A stretch of 64,000 bases of DNA from an uncultured Roseovarius sp. (GCF_947489715.1 NZ_CANLER010000004.1:124001-188000); one strand, 5' to 3'. Positions 8,219 through 17,566 are shown, counted from the first letter of the stretch. Program-made: numbers and translations. Notes: a model not told the origin generated them from the sequence alone.

Positions 8219-9595
8219 CTAACCTTTGTAGATTTCGCTTTCCGCCCCCAGATACCCATTCCAGGCAAACCAATAAGCGATATGCCCCGGTACTCGCGGC
8301 AAAGTGCGTCCATCTGGTGCAACCAATGCCTCTTCTGTGATCTGCCAACGAGTGCCATCATTGGACAACAAACCACCCTTGTCGGCTGATTTGAAGGTCA
8401 GCGCGTTGCGTTCGAACGCGCGTACGCTGCGGGTCTTTTCATCGCCAACCAAGACCAGCTTCTTATCTCGCATGGCATCGTTGATCACCTTGCGCTTGCG
8501 AAACGCCTTCAGCGGCCAGGCCTTGGCCCCGCCAAACTCACGAATGCCAAAGACGTAATCCTTTTGCCGATGCTGTCGCTGATCGACATTGGTCGGAAAC
8601 ATAAGGTCTTTCGACGCAAAATAATCGCGATAGACTACGCCCGAGCCGTAGTCGCGCCGATGCCCGGTTTGCATTGACAAGATGCGGGTCTGCGGGTTGT
8701 CGCGTTTCCAATTCTCCCACGTCGTGATTACGACTGGACGCTGTTTAAGCTTGATCCCGCTGTTTACGAGGCGCCCGGAGACCGGCTTACCGGTGAACTG
8801 GTTCCACAACGAATGGGTCGCCCGGTCAAACATCAGTTTGTTCGAACGATAGAGGAATCCGGAAGAGCCGAAGATCAAAGGTTTTGTTCGTCCACGGACC
8901 TTGGTCTCGAACAGAATGCCCGACCCGCATAAAGTGCAGTACGCGAGCGCGACCGGTATGCCACCGATCACCTCATTGAACATCTCGTGCCAACCCATGA
9001 TCCTGAGCGGATATGCACGGGTGTCACCATTGATCGACACCCCAAACACCAGATCACCTTTGCGCATATAACTGGCCTCGGACGCGGTAATCAGACGGGG
9101 GTTGTCCAGCGACGGAATGCCGTCCTTACGCACACCACCCCAAGTAATTTCCTCAAGTCGGATTTTCATCTTGTCACGACGCAGGTGGCGGGGTTTGAGA
9201 AAGACATCGAAATTGGGGTCGATCTCGAGGTAGATTTCACGTTTGAGCGCGATCAGCGACGGCTGATGCGGAACGATCTGTGGGTTGGCCTCTTGCCAGA
9301 GCATCCAGTCGAACCAGTTGTTGCCCGCGCCGGTGCCGGTGATAGCTGTCAGTGTCTCGACGAAGTGAGTCGATGGAAGTTGCGAAAATCGCATCGCCAT
9401 GATCAGACCGGACGCAAGATCGGGGCTACCTCGCTCGCGGATTTTATCCAGCGCAGCGATCGCATTTTCGGGTGGTCCGACCAACGTTGTCCGCAACAGA
9501 TCAAATTCCGTTATATCATCCTGTGCCCCTAATGGCGACGAAACAGCGCCAAGCGCTGCTGAGCTTGCAATAAAGCGGCGACGGGAAAGCGACAT
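8219..9595 (-). CDS. DUF3179 domain protein with Tat signal
   Basis: About 458 residues, starting at ATG 9595; the frame extends to 9808 but MSLSRRRFIASSAALGAVSS is a clear twin-arginine signal peptide (SRRRFIA), so this is the likely start and the protein is probably exported folded. The body matches the DUF3179 family: GDLVFGVSINGDTRAYPLRIM, VALAYCTLCGSG with two cysteines, and SGFLYRSNKLMFDRATHSLW. The function of the family is not known; a metal or cofactor role is a guess from the Tat signal and CxxC. It is transcribed against cmk and rpsA, just downstream of the YHS-domain gene on the same strand (130-base gap). Confidence 0.85.
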   Translation of the reverse strand: MSLSRRRFIASSAALGAVSSPLGAQDDITEFDLLRTTLVGPPENAIAALDKIRERGSPDLASGLIMAMRFSQLPSTHFVETLTAITGTGAGNNWFDWMLWQEANPQIVPHQPSLIALKREIYLEIDPNFDVFLKPRHLRRDKMKIRLEEITWGGVRKDGIPSLDNPRLITASEASYMRKGDLVFGVSINGDTRAYPLRIMGWHEMFNEVIGGIPVALAYCTLCGSGILFETKVRGRTKPLIFGSSGFLYRSNKLMFDRATHSLWNQFTGKPVSGRLVNSGIKLKQRPVVITTWENWKRDNPQTRILSMQTGHRRDYGSGVVYRDYFASKDLMFPTNVDQRQHRQKDYVFGIREFGGAKAWPLKAFRKRKVINDAMRDKKLVLVGDEKTRSVRAFERNALTFKSADKGGLLSNDGTRWQITEEALVAPDGRTLPRVPGHIAYWFAWNGYLGAESEIYKG

Positions 9596-9725
9596 GAAGA
9601 TCCTCCGATTGGCATCTGACCGGAAAATGGGTGCTTTGTGGATCACATGCATTAAACGAGTTGGTGAGCGGAATGTCGCAAATTGAAACAGGCGGGGCCA
9701 CGTCTTGCAGCCCCGCCCAACGGGA

Positions 9726-10214
9726 TCAGGTATCCGCCAGTTCTTCAACCGACTTGTGTTCGATCTTTTCCCAGTTCTGGTCCGCCGTTGCCTTGGTGCC
9801 AGCAACATCTTCCATGAAGAGTTCGCGTGTCTTGGCGTTCAAGAACAAAAACAGTTTGCCGTCGTGGACCAGAAACTGATCTGGGTCGCCGTCGAATTTC
9901 TGACCAACCGATACACCGTAGGAACAGAAACCACCGTGCTGCGGTGTGTATTTTACTGGGTTAGCCTTGAACGCTTCCATGTTTTCGGCGCTTGCAAAGT
10001 AATAGCTAGCCCCGTCATGGGTCAGCGCGTGGTTCGCTGAACCGTCTACGACTTTCGCATCATTCAGCAGAGCAACCGGGTCTGCACCATGTACGGCCAG
10101 AGGGGCGCCAGCCGCAGAAATGCCGTTGCTGACATTGATCTCGTCAGCCGCAAATGCGGGCCCTGAAATCAGGGGAAGCGTAGCGATGATGCTAGTAATC
10201 AACAGATTTTTCAT
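9726..10214 (-). CDS. Exported YHS-domain protein
   Basis: A 162-residue protein starting at ATG 10214, where MKNLLITSIIATLPLISGPA gives a Sec signal peptide with an AFA-A cleavage site; the longer frame up to 10361 is unlikely to be coding. The mature part carries a YHS-like domain: ADPVALLND, then YYFASAENMEAFKANPVKY followed by GGFCSYGV. YHS domains are associated with metal handling, for example in copper transporters. The pairing with the DUF3179 Tat protein on the same strand suggests a shared periplasmic role, which is inference. The stop lies 130 bases from the DUF3179 start. Confidence 0.85.
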   Translation of the reverse strand: MKNLLITSIIATLPLISGPAFAADEINVSNGISAAGAPLAVHGADPVALLNDAKVVDGSANHALTHDGASYYFASAENMEAFKANPVKYTPQHGGFCSYGVSVGQKFDGDPDQFLVHDGKLFLFLNAKTRELFMEDVAGTKATADQNWEKIEHKSVEELADT

Positions 10215-10671
10215 TTTCGGTCCTTTCAGGTTTCGGGTCCGTCGTTGATGACGCGACAGAAAGGAATTTGATGCATTGCTTCGAAATTTGAATGCTGAAT
10301 TTTTCATCAAAACATGCAAATCGTTCTGATTTTGTGAATGAATAGGAAAATTCAACGACAATTCACTTCTACGCGTTCCGATTTACCTGAATGCTACGGC
10401 AGCAGGTTTTCCGTTCGATCCAAGTCAGGGTGGTGCATTTGCAGTCGGATCCTGCCCCATCTAAGGCTTGATTGTCCCGCATCCACCCGCTATACGCGCG
10501 CCTGTCTACAAGGTGGAAACCGCCGCAGAGCATCGAGACGGGCAGGGTCGGGCACAAGCCGGCCCTCTTTGTTTTGCGGAAAGTGACGGTCCGCCTGACC
10601 AATGAAACCCTCAAGACCGGCGGAGACAACCGCGCGGCCCGAAACACGAAACGTTAGGATTGAAACGCCAC
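10215..10671. other. Divergent intergenic region YHS gene / rpsA leader
   Basis: This 457-base gap separates the minus-strand YHS gene from rpsA. The half next to the YHS gene is AT-rich and should hold its promoter, but I could not fix boxes. The half next to rpsA is GC-rich and contains one terminator-like hairpin, listed separately. AGGA at 10656-10659 is the probable ribosome site for rpsA ATG 10672. No convincing coding frame was seen. Confidence 0.5.
10544..10575 (+). terminator. Terminator-like hairpin in rpsA leader
   Basis: Bases 10544-10551 (AGGGTCGG) pair with 10559-10566 (CCGGCCCT) over 8 bp with one T-G pair and a 7-base loop, followed by CTTTGTTTT. It lies about 100 bases upstream of the rpsA start and has no gene before it on the plus strand within 2.5 kb, so it may be an attenuator or leader control element of rpsA. 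Function is inference. Confidence 0.4.
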
Positions 10672-12351
10672 ATGGCTCAAAACGCATCGATGGAGGAATT
10701 CGAAGCCCTCCTCAACGAAAGCTTCGAAATGGACACACCCGAAGAAGGGTCTGTTGTCAAAGGTAAAGTCATCGCAATTGAAGCGGGGCAAGCCATCATC
10801 GACGTAGGCTACAAGATGGAAGGCCGCGTCGAACTTAAAGAATTCGCAAATCCCGGTGAAGCCCCCGAAATCGCCGTCGGCGATGAGGTTGAGGTGTTCC
10901 TGCGCTCGGCTGAAAACGCCCGTGGCGAGGCCGTCATCTCGCGCGAGATGGCACGCCGCGAGGAAGCTTGGGATCGTCTGGAAAAAGCCTATGCCGACGA
11001 CGAGCGTGTAGAAGGCGCGATCTTTGGCCGTGTCAAAGGCGGCTTCACTGTCGATTTGGGCGGTGCTGTGGCCTTCCTGCCCGGCTCACAGGTTGATGTG
11101 CGTCCCGTGCGCGACGCGGGCCCGCTGATGGGTCTGAAGCAACCATTCCAGGTCCTGAAAATGGATCGTCGCCGGGGCAACATCGTTGTGTCGCGCCGCG
11201 CCATCCTGGAAGAAAGCCGTGCCGAACAGCGCGCCGAAGTCATTGGCAACCTGACCGAGGGTCAGAATGTCGAGGGTGTGGTCAAGAACATCACCGAATA
11301 CGGTGCGTTCGTTGATCTGGGCGGTGTCGACGGTCTGCTGCACGTCACCGACATGGCCTGGCGCCGCGTCAACCACCCGTCGGAAATCTTGTCGATCGGC
11401 GAGACCGTGAATGTTCAGGTCATCAAGATCAACAAGGAAACCCACCGTATTTCGCTGGGTATGAAGCAACTGCAAGACGATCCTTGGGATCTGGTTGCTG
11501 CCAAATACCCGCTGGAATCGACCCATACCGGCCGTGTCACCAACATTACCGATTACGGCGCTTTTGTTGAGCTGGAGCCGGGTGTTGAAGGGTTGGTTCA
11601 CGTCAGCGAGATGTCCTGGACCAAGAAGAACGTGCATCCTGGCAAGATCGTTTCGACCAGCCAGGAAGTTGAAGTCATGGTTCTGGAAATCGACGGTGCA
11701 AAACGTCGCGTGTCCCTGGGTCTCAAGCAGACCATGCGCAATCCGTGGGAAGTTTTTGCCGAGCAGTTCCCTGAGGGCACCGAGGTTGAAGGTGAAGTCA
11801 AGAACATCACCGAATTCGGTCTCTTCATCGGTCTTGAAGGCGAGATCGACGGCATGGTTCACCTTAGCGACATCTCGTGGGACGAACGTGGCGAGGATGC
11901 GATCCAGAACTTCCGCAAAGGCGATATGGTTCAGGCCGTTGTGTCCGAAGTTGACACCGAGAAAGAGCGTATCTCGTTGTCGATCAAGGCGCTTGGCGGC
12001 GACAAGTTCGCCGAAGCCGTTGGTGGCGTGAAGCGCGGATCGATCATCACGGTCGAGGTCACCTCGATCGAGGATGGCGGCATCGAAGTCGAGTACGAAG
12101 GTATGAAATCGTTCATCCGCCGTTCGGATCTGTCGCGTGATCGCGCAGAACAGCGCCCGGATCGCTTCAGCGTTGGCAACAAGGTTGACGTGCGTGTGAC
12201 CAATGTCGACAGCAAGACCCGTCGTCTGGGTCTGTCGATCAAGGCACGCGAGATCGCCGAAGAAAAAGAAGCCGTTGAACAATATGGCAGCTCGGATTCA
12301 GGGGCGTCGCTGGGCGATATCCTGGGTGCAGCGTTGAAAGGCGACGAATAA
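10672..12351 (+). CDS. rpsA: 30S ribosomal protein S1
   Basis: Ribosomal protein S1 binds mRNA and helps it onto the 30S subunit. The 559-residue length and repeated S1 (OB-fold) domains match: at least four clear repeats carry the pattern ITEYGAFVDLGGVDGLLHV, ITDYGAFVELEPGVEGLVHV, ITEFGLFIGLEGEIDGMVHL and the preceding GRVKGGFTVDLGG. ATG 10672 is chosen because MAQNASMEEF is the usual alphaproteobacterial start and AGGA lies 12 bases upstream; an in-frame TTG at 10660 overlaps that site. Codon use is strongly biased as expected for a highly expressed gene. A strong terminator follows at 12382. Confidence 0.97.
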   Translation: MAQNASMEEFEALLNESFEMDTPEEGSVVKGKVIAIEAGQAIIDVGYKMEGRVELKEFANPGEAPEIAVGDEVEVFLRSAENARGEAVISREMARREEAWDRLEKAYADDERVEGAIFGRVKGGFTVDLGGAVAFLPGSQVDVRPVRDAGPLMGLKQPFQVLKMDRRRGNIVVSRRAILEESRAEQRAEVIGNLTEGQNVEGVVKNITEYGAFVDLGGVDGLLHVTDMAWRRVNHPSEILSIGETVNVQVIKINKETHRISLGMKQLQDDPWDLVAAKYPLESTHTGRVTNITDYGAFVELEPGVEGLVHVSEMSWTKKNVHPGKIVSTSQEVEVMVLEIDGAKRRVSLGLKQTMRNPWEVFAEQFPEGTEVEGEVKNITEFGLFIGLEGEIDGMVHLSDISWDERGEDAIQNFRKGDMVQAVVSEVDTEKERISLSIKALGGDKFAEAVGGVKRGSIITVEVTSIEDGGIEVEYEGMKSFIRRSDLSRDRAEQRPDRFSVGNKVDVRVTNVDSKTRRLGLSIKAREIAEEKEAVEQYGSSDSGASLGDILGAALKGDE

Positions 12352-12381
12352 GTCAGACCTTCGTTTCTGGAAATCTGATCA

Positions 12382-12409
12382 GGCCCCGCTTTTATCAGCG
12401 GGGCCTTTT
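12382..12409 (+). terminator. Rho-independent terminator of rpsA
   Basis: GGCCCCGC at 12382-12389 pairs perfectly with GCGGGGCC at 12398-12405 over an 8-base loop, followed by TTTTC TTT. It lies 31 bases after the rpsA stop. Confidence 0.9.
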
Positions 12410-12813
12410 CTTTGCCTTGGTTGTCTCAATAGAAAAGCGCTTCCGCGCAGGCTTGACCTCTTGTCCGGCGCTTTCGGTGCCTATCTCGGCAAAAGCTGCC
12501 AATGTGAGATAAACAACCTGTGCCCTAATTAGGTTCGCCACCCTGCAATTCAGTGGTGTGCGGTCGACGCGCTATACCTTGGTCTTTTGGTTTGCGAATC
12601 AAAGTAGGCACAGAAGTGTAGAATCGGCGCAGTTGGGTGCCGATGCGACCCGCCCGTTTGTCTCAGAAGTAAGATTTTCGCGCATGATGGCGAATTTATG
12701 GGCAAAATCATGCTGTTCACCTATTGCTAGGCTCTTCTTTTTTTCGCGATTTTATCTATAGTTACTGCGTTGCCAGTCGACCAAAACAAAAAATCGCTCG
12801 GGGGAGGGTGCCG
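12410..12813. other. Intergenic region upstream of ihfB, no gene seen
   Basis: About 400 bases between the rpsA terminator and the ihfB start. Short open frames here lack family-like sequence and ribosome sites. The last 100 bases are AT-rich with a T-run near 12737-12743 and TATCTATAG near 12753, and probably hold the ihfB promoter, but no confident -35/-10 pair could be placed. Confidence 0.4.
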
Positions 12814-13095
12814 ATGATCCGATCGGAATTGATTCAGAAAATTGCCGATGAGAACCCGCATTTATATCAGCGGGACGTGGAACGTATCGTCAACACGATC
12901 TTCAACGAAATCACAGACGCGATGGCCAAGGGCAACCGTGTCGAACTGCGTGGCTTTGGCGCGTTTTCGGTGAAAAAGCGGGATGCTCGAACAGGTCGAA
13001 ATCCGCGCACGGGTGAGTCGGTTCAAGTTGAAGAAAAGCACGTTCCATTCTTTAAGACGGGCAAGTTGCTCCGGGACCGCTTGAACGGGAAGTAA
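12814..13095 (+). CDS. ihfB: Integration host factor beta subunit
   Basis: A 93-residue DNA-bending protein that pairs with IhfA. From ATG 12814 (GGGGGAGGGTG upstream is the ribosome site) the sequence [11 protein letters not shown] is the normal IhfB start; the frame is open to 12724 but the extra residues are not family-like. The beta-arm tip segment TGRNPRTGE carries the proline that intercalates DNA, and [15 protein letters not shown] ends the fold. It sits downstream of rpsA as in many proteobacteria, followed four bases later by a LapA-like gene. Confidence 0.96.
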   Translation: MIRSELIQKIADENPHLYQRDVERIVNTIFNEITDAMAKGNRVELRGFGAFSVKKRDARTGRNPRTGESVQVEEKHVPFFKTGKLLRDRLNGK

Positions 13096-13099
13096 ACCC

Positions 13100-13450
13100 A
13101 TGCGCTACATTCGCTATGCCTCGATTGCCATCTTCGCGGTGGCCCTGATTTTGATCGCGTTGGCCAATCGCGGCATGGTTACAGTTAAGGTTTTACCAAA
13201 CGAACTGGCGTCGCTAGCGGCGCTGAACCCCAGCTATGACGTGCCACTGTTCATTGTTATTTTCTGCGGCATTCTTGCGGGACTTATCGTTGGATTTATC
13301 TGGGAATGGATTCGTGAGGCCAAGGAACGAATGGCCGCTGCCAAGCAGGCACGTGAGATGCAGCAGATGCGTGCAGAGATTCGGCGCTTGAAAGGTGAAA
13401 AGCATCAGGGCAAGGATGAAGTCTTGGCTCTCTTGGAAGAGGCCAGCTGA
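13100..13450 (+). CDS. LapA-domain inner-membrane protein
   Basis: A 116-residue protein with two membrane segments (about residues 5-25 and 48-70) and a cytosolic coiled-coil tail (residues 75-116) rich in Lys, Arg and Glu. This matches the LapA family, linked in E. coli with lipopolysaccharide assembly (with LapB) and usually found after ihfB. Conserved features seen are the short LIALANRGMVTVKVLP loop and the GLIVGFIWEW second helix. It lies 4 bases after ihfB and 10 bases before trpF, so the three form one likely operon. Confidence 0.85.
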   Translation: MRYIRYASIAIFAVALILIALANRGMVTVKVLPNELASLAALNPSYDVPLFIVIFCGILAGLIVGFIWEWIREAKERMAAAKQAREMQQMRAEIRRLKGEKHQGKDEVLALLEEAS

Positions 13451-13460
13451 GGCGCGTCTT

Positions 13461-14105
13461 ATGCCAGAGGATATCCGGGTCAAGATTTGCGGGCTGAAAC
13501 GGCCTGAAGATGTTGCCGCGTCCGTTAACGCGTGTGCCTCCTATTTGGGCTTTAATTTCTTTCCGAAATCACCGCGCTATCTTGAGATACCAGATGCCGC
13601 TGCCTTGGCTGTCGATGTGCCTGAAGGCGTAGCGAAGGTCGCACTGACGGTCGATGCTGATGATGCTTTGCTTGATGCGCTGACGGGACAGGTGCCGATT
13701 GACATTTTGCAACTGCATGGCAGTGAAACGCCTGAGCGGGTCTTGGCAGTGAAGTCGCGCTATGGCGTGCCGGTGATGAAAGTAGTTGGCGTCGCGACCA
13801 AGGATGATCTGCCCCTTCTGGATGCACATTCCCGCGTGGCTGACCAGCTATTGGTGGATGCCAAACCGCCCCCCGATGCTGACCGGCCCGGGGGCAATGC
13901 GGTAGCCTTTGATTGGAACTTGATTGCCAGCCGACGCTGGTCTGTACCATGGATGCTGGCCGGTGGTTTGACGTCGGAAAACGTGGCTGAGGGGATCGCA
14001 CTGACCGGCGCCAAGCAGGTCGACGTAGCCTCGGGTGTGGAAAAAGCGCCTGGGATCAAAGATGCAAAGATGATTGCTGACTTTATTGCGGCTGCTCGGA
14101 AATGA
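13461..14105 (+). CDS. trpF: Phosphoribosylanthranilate isomerase
   Basis: Third step of tryptophan synthesis, an Amadori rearrangement. The 214-residue TIM barrel starts at ATG 13461 (MPEDIRVKICGLKRPED), with the catalytic Cys in KICGLK and the catalytic Asp in LLVDAKP, and the phosphate-binding loop WMLAGGLTSENV then VDVASGVE near the end. Frames upstream to 13395 overlap the lapA gene and are not family-like. The stop overlaps the start of the GNAT gene (ATGA). trpB follows 1.8 kb downstream after three inserted genes, whereas trpF and trpB are adjacent in many relatives. Confidence 0.96.
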   Translation: MPEDIRVKICGLKRPEDVAASVNACASYLGFNFFPKSPRYLEIPDAAALAVDVPEGVAKVALTVDADDALLDALTGQVPIDILQLHGSETPERVLAVKSRYGVPVMKVVGVATKDDLPLLDAHSRVADQLLVDAKPPPDADRPGGNAVAFDWNLIASRRWSVPWMLAGGLTSENVAEGIALTGAKQVDVASGVEKAPGIKDAKMIADFIAAARK

Positions 14106-14551
14106 TCAGGTTTCGCGAGGCGACACGGGACGATGTTCCCGCAGTGATTGCTCTGCTGGTTGACGATGTGTTGGGCCAGTCCCGTGAAGATGCTGATATC
14201 AGCCCATATCTGGCCGCTTTTGGTGCCATGCAGGCTGAGGGTGGAAACCAATTGATTGTGGGAGAGACTGAAAACAAAACCGTTGTCGCCACCTATCAGT
14301 TGACCTTTATCAGTGGGTTGTCGCTGCGCGCGGCGCGACGGGCGCAGGTTGAAAGCGTGCGCGTGGCCAGCCATCTGCGCGGACAGGGCATCGGTGAAGC
14401 AATGTTCATCGATGCTGATGCCCGCGCCCGTGTAGCTGGATGCAGTCTAATGCAGCTAACCATGAATGCCACCCGTATCGACAGTCACAGGTTCTACGAG
14501 CGTCTCGGTTTTCAACCGACCCATACGGGTTTCAAGCGTGTGCTCGATTAG
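14102..14551 (+). CDS. GNAT family N-acetyltransferase
   Basis: A 149-residue acetyltransferase. The acetyl-CoA binding motif A is VASHLRGQGIGEAMF (R-x-x-G-x-G/A near residues 95-105), preceded by a beta strand VESVRV, and the C-terminal FYERLGFQPTHTGFKR is typical for the fold. The substrate is unknown. ATG overlaps the trpF stop by four bases, indicating translational coupling. A methyltransferase gene starts 53 bases later. Confidence 0.88.
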   Translation: MIRFREATRDDVPAVIALLVDDVLGQSREDADISPYLAAFGAMQAEGGNQLIVGETENKTVVATYQLTFISGLSLRAARRAQVESVRVASHLRGQGIGEAMFIDADARARVAGCSLMQLTMNATRIDSHRFYERLGFQPTHTGFKRVLD

Positions 14552-14604
14552 TTGACAGAAAGCTGGGCACTGCCGATGCTGTAGGTTTGGGGGTCGGGGT
14601 CAAA

Positions 14605-15234
14605 ATGGCAGCACATACCGAAGAATTGGACGATGTCTATGGCGCGAAATCGCCCGAAGAAACGCGGGCGATCTATAACCAGTGGGCAGACAGCTATGAC
14701 GCTGACAATCTTTCGCGCGGGTTCCGATTACCTTCTCTGGCTGCCGGAATGCTTGCACGGTTCCTTGGCCAAACCAACGGACCCATATTGGATGCCGGCT
14801 GTGGTACCGGGCTGGTCAGTGAGGCGCTGAAATTGATGGGCTATGGCCCAATCACTGGCTGCGATTTGTCGCCCGATATGTTGGCTGCCGCACGCAAGAC
14901 CGGCGCCTATTCCGAATTGCACGAGGTTGATATGGGGCAACCTATGCCCTTTCCAAAAGGAGCCTTCACGGGTTTTGTTTGCGTGGGATCTTTTGGACCC
15001 GGTCACGCGCCACCGGTTAGCCTGGAACATTTAGCGCATGTCACACGGCCTCGCGGTTATGGCGTATTCAACCTGATCGAGGCGACCTATCAGGAGCAGG
15101 GTTTCCCCGCGATTATGGAAGGACTGAGCAAATCGGGCAGATGGCAGATTGTACAGACCTCAGAGCCGTTCTTGCCGTTTCTTTTGGGAGAGCCGGACCT
15201 CTGGTCGCGACTCTACGTGGTGCGGATGAACTAA
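14605..15234 (+). CDS. Class I SAM-dependent methyltransferase
   Basis: A 209-residue methyltransferase from ATG 14605. Motif I is ILDAGCGTGLVSEAL, followed by the acidic residue in GCDLSPDML, both typical of the Rossmann methyltransferase fold; the N-terminal YNQWADSYDAD is common in small-molecule methyltransferases of this type. The frame is open to 14440 but overlaps the GNAT gene there. The substrate is unknown. It converges with the opposite-strand gene that ends 4 bases after its stop. Confidence 0.85.
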   Translation: MAAHTEELDDVYGAKSPEETRAIYNQWADSYDADNLSRGFRLPSLAAGMLARFLGQTNGPILDAGCGTGLVSEALKLMGYGPITGCDLSPDMLAAARKTGAYSELHEVDMGQPMPFPKGAFTGFVCVGSFGPGHAPPVSLEHLAHVTRPRGYGVFNLIEATYQEQGFPAIMEGLSKSGRWQIVQTSEPFLPFLLGEPDLWSRLYVVRMN

Positions 15235-15237
15235 GCC

Positions 15238-15801
15238 CTAGCCTGCCCATTCAGCGCAGGCTTCTTCCGGAAAAATAGTGTTTGGCACCCAACCACCTGC
15301 TTTCAGCCCGGTGAAATCATGATCATGGGTTGTCACATAGCTCCAATCTCCAACGGTCAGATAGGAGAACATGATAAAATCACCCATCTCAACCTGGCCG
15401 ATTGCGTGGGCCGCATCATCATGACCCACGCGCAGGGCCGCACCTTCACCGAGCCAACCGAGGCAGGCAGATTCAAACGGGCCGCGCATCGGCAAATCGC
15501 GTAGTTGCCGCCGGATCGAAATATCGTCAATCTCAAGTGTGGTGCGTGAGGTGTCGATCGTGCAACCGTTTGATGCCTCGAACCGCTTGATTGCTTCGAC
15601 TTGGAACTTGACGTCGGGCGAGAGCGTAATGTCGCTACCGGTGCAATCAGAGTTGTCAAAGAGAGCTTTCCCCAACGGAGAGCCAAAGCAATAGCCCGCC
15701 CGGTCCATCAGAAGGTTACGCGTGAACCATGCGTCCTCGCAGGCGTCCTGAGCCGCTGCAGAGGTGGCAAGTAGCAATACCGGAATGGACCAATGTCTCA
15801 T
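15238..15801 (-). CDS. Secreted protein with YARHG/DUF4453-like sequence
   Basis: A 187-residue protein with a short Sec signal ([22 protein letters not shown] site) and five or more cysteines in the mature part, so likely periplasmic with disulfides. The segment [28 protein letters not shown] resembles the YARHG domain; the rest resembles the DUF4453 family of Rhodobacteraceae, from memory and not checked. No catalytic motif is visible. It is transcribed against both neighbours: its stop faces the methyltransferase stop and its start faces trpB, 124 bases away. Confidence 0.75.
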   Translation of the reverse strand: MRHWSIPVLLLATSAAAQDACEDAWFTRNLLMDRAGYCFGSPLGKALFDNSDCTGSDITLSPDVKFQVEAIKRFEASNGCTIDTSRTTLEIDDISIRRQLRDLPMRGPFESACLGWLGEGAALRVGHDDAAHAIGQVEMGDFIMFSYLTVGDWSYVTTHDHDFTGLKAGGWVPNTIFPEEACAEWAG

Positions 15802-15925
15802 GGTGCAAACCTTGCCGGATTGCCGCCCGGAAATCCAGTTTTGCCACCCTTTTCACTGGAAAATCCTGCCCGCGCGCCATATTCAAGAGCGAGAGTCCAG
15901 CCAAGCCATGCGAAAGGCGCATCTG

Positions 15926-17155
15926 ATGAACGATCTATTCAACACTTTCATGAACGGTCCTGACGAGAAAGGTCGTTTTGGTGATTTTGGCGGCCGGTTT
16001 GTATCGGAAACGCTGATGCCGCTCATTCTTGAGTTGGAAGCGCAGTATGAGAATGCCAAGACCGATGAAAGTTTTTGGGCTGAGATGCATGACCTGTGGA
16101 CCCATTATGTCGGTCGACCCTCACCGTTATATTACGCTGATCGGCTGACCAGTCATCTGGGTGGGGCCAAGATTTACCTCAAGCGGGATGAGCTGAACCA
16201 CACCGGCGCCCACAAGATCAATAACGTACTGGGTCAGATCATTCTGGCGCGGCGTATGGGTAAGACCCGGATCATCGCTGAAACCGGCGCAGGCCAACAC
16301 GGTGTCGCCACCGCCACCGTCTGTGCCAAGTTTGGGCTGAAATGTGTGGTTTATATGGGTGCGCATGATGTCGAACGGCAAAAACCCAACGTATTCCGCA
16401 TGCGGCTTTTGGGGGCTGAGGTGATTCCAGTTACCTCCGGTCGGGGCACGCTTAAGGACGCGATGAACGACGCGTTGCGCGACTGGGTGACCAATGTGCG
16501 TGATACGTTCTATTGCATCGGGACTGTTGCGGGACCGCATCCTTACCCGGCGATGGTACGTGATTTTCAGGCTATCATCGGGAAAGAAGCCAAAGAACAG
16601 ATGATGGCCGCCGAAGGGCGTCTGCCCGACACTATCATTGCTGCGATTGGCGGTGGTTCGAATGCGATGGGTCTTTTCTTCCCCTTCTTGGACGACAAAG
16701 ACGTTCAGATTATCGGTGTCGAAGCGGGCGGCAAGGGTGTAAATGCCAAGATGGAACATTGCGCCTCGCTCACCGGCGGTCGCCCGGGCGTTCTGCATGG
16801 CAACCGTACCTATTTGTTGCAGGACGATGACGGTCAGATTTTGGAAGGGTATTCGATCTCAGCCGGGCTCGATTATCCGGGGATCGGGCCGGAACACAGC
16901 TGGCTGCACGAAATTGGCCGCGCCAAGTATGTTTCCATCACCGACAAGGAAGCGCTTGAGGCGTTTCAGCTTTGTTGCTTGCAGGAAGGGATCATCCCGG
17001 CGCTAGAGCCCAGTCATGCGCTGGCCCATGTGATGAAAATTGCGCCCGGATTGCCCGCCGATCACCTGATCTGCATGAATATGTGTGGACGCGGTGACAA
17101 GGATATTTTCACCGTTGCAAAACACCTGGGTTTTGAAATGGAAGAGGCGGATTAA
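15926..17155 (+). CDS. trpB: Tryptophan synthase beta chain
   Basis: Condenses indole and serine to tryptophan, PLP-dependent, partner of TrpA. The 409-residue protein has the PLP lysine in [13 protein letters not shown], the catalytic Glu in [12 protein letters not shown], the glycine-rich phosphate loop GGGSNAMG and the C-terminal CGRGDKD. ATG 15926 is preferred ([23 protein letters not shown], with GAAAGG upstream); ATG 15908 is a possible alternative. trpA is not seen downstream, so trpB is separate from it or trpA lies beyond the window. Confidence 0.96.
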   Translation: MNDLFNTFMNGPDEKGRFGDFGGRFVSETLMPLILELEAQYENAKTDESFWAEMHDLWTHYVGRPSPLYYADRLTSHLGGAKIYLKRDELNHTGAHKINNVLGQIILARRMGKTRIIAETGAGQHGVATATVCAKFGLKCVVYMGAHDVERQKPNVFRMRLLGAEVIPVTSGRGTLKDAMNDALRDWVTNVRDTFYCIGTVAGPHPYPAMVRDFQAIIGKEAKEQMMAAEGRLPDTIIAAIGGGSNAMGLFFPFLDDKDVQIIGVEAGGKGVNAKMEHCASLTGGRPGVLHGNRTYLLQDDDGQILEGYSISAGLDYPGIGPEHSWLHEIGRAKYVSITDKEALEAFQLCCLQEGIIPALEPSHALAHVMKIAPGLPADHLICMNMCGRGDKDIFTVAKHLGFEMEEAD

Positions 17156-17496
17156 GCCCGCATCTGGCGCGCCCCCGCCCATTCGCTCTAGCTGCAGGGA
17201 ACGCAAAACAAGGGCAGGCGATATCGCCGAGAAGTCGGAGAGCCTTTTTGCATTTGCGCGTCGCAAGGTGTGCCCTTGGAGCACATTGCAAAGATAGCGA
17301 CCATTCAGCGTGCTTTCCCAACTTAGCGCGATGCAAGCAGTTATCACCGCCGCTGTTCACGCGCCCAGTCAATAGAGGTACCCTAGCATGTGGAAATGAA
17401 ATCTCAGCCCTGTCGTAGTTTACGACGGGGCTGAGGCTAATGCTATCTGCCTGCCGGAAGTATCAAGCGAAACCTTTTCGCTTTTGAACATCCCCT
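17156..17496. other. Intergenic region with a 15-bp stem after trpB
   Basis: Holds one striking hairpin: 17403-17417 pairs with 17421-17435 over 15 bp (one T-G pair) with a 3-base loop, beginning CTCAGCCC and ending GGGCTGAG. No run of T follows on either strand, so it is not a standard terminator, although it could end trpB messages. No credible coding frame was seen in the rest. Confidence 0.5.
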
Positions 17497-17538
17497 AAAA
17501 AAGAACGCCCGGCCCGGGAAATAGGCCTCGGACCGGGC
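17497..17538 (-). terminator. Rho-independent terminator of the 57-residue gene
   Basis: On the minus strand GCCCGGTCCG (17538-17529) pairs with CGGGCCGGGC (17516-17507) with one G-T pair, followed by GTTC and a run of six T (17502-17497). It lies 29 bases past the stop of the gene at 17567. Confidence 0.8.
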
Positions 17539-17566
17539 ATTCGCTGCATATATCCGGAAACTCGTA

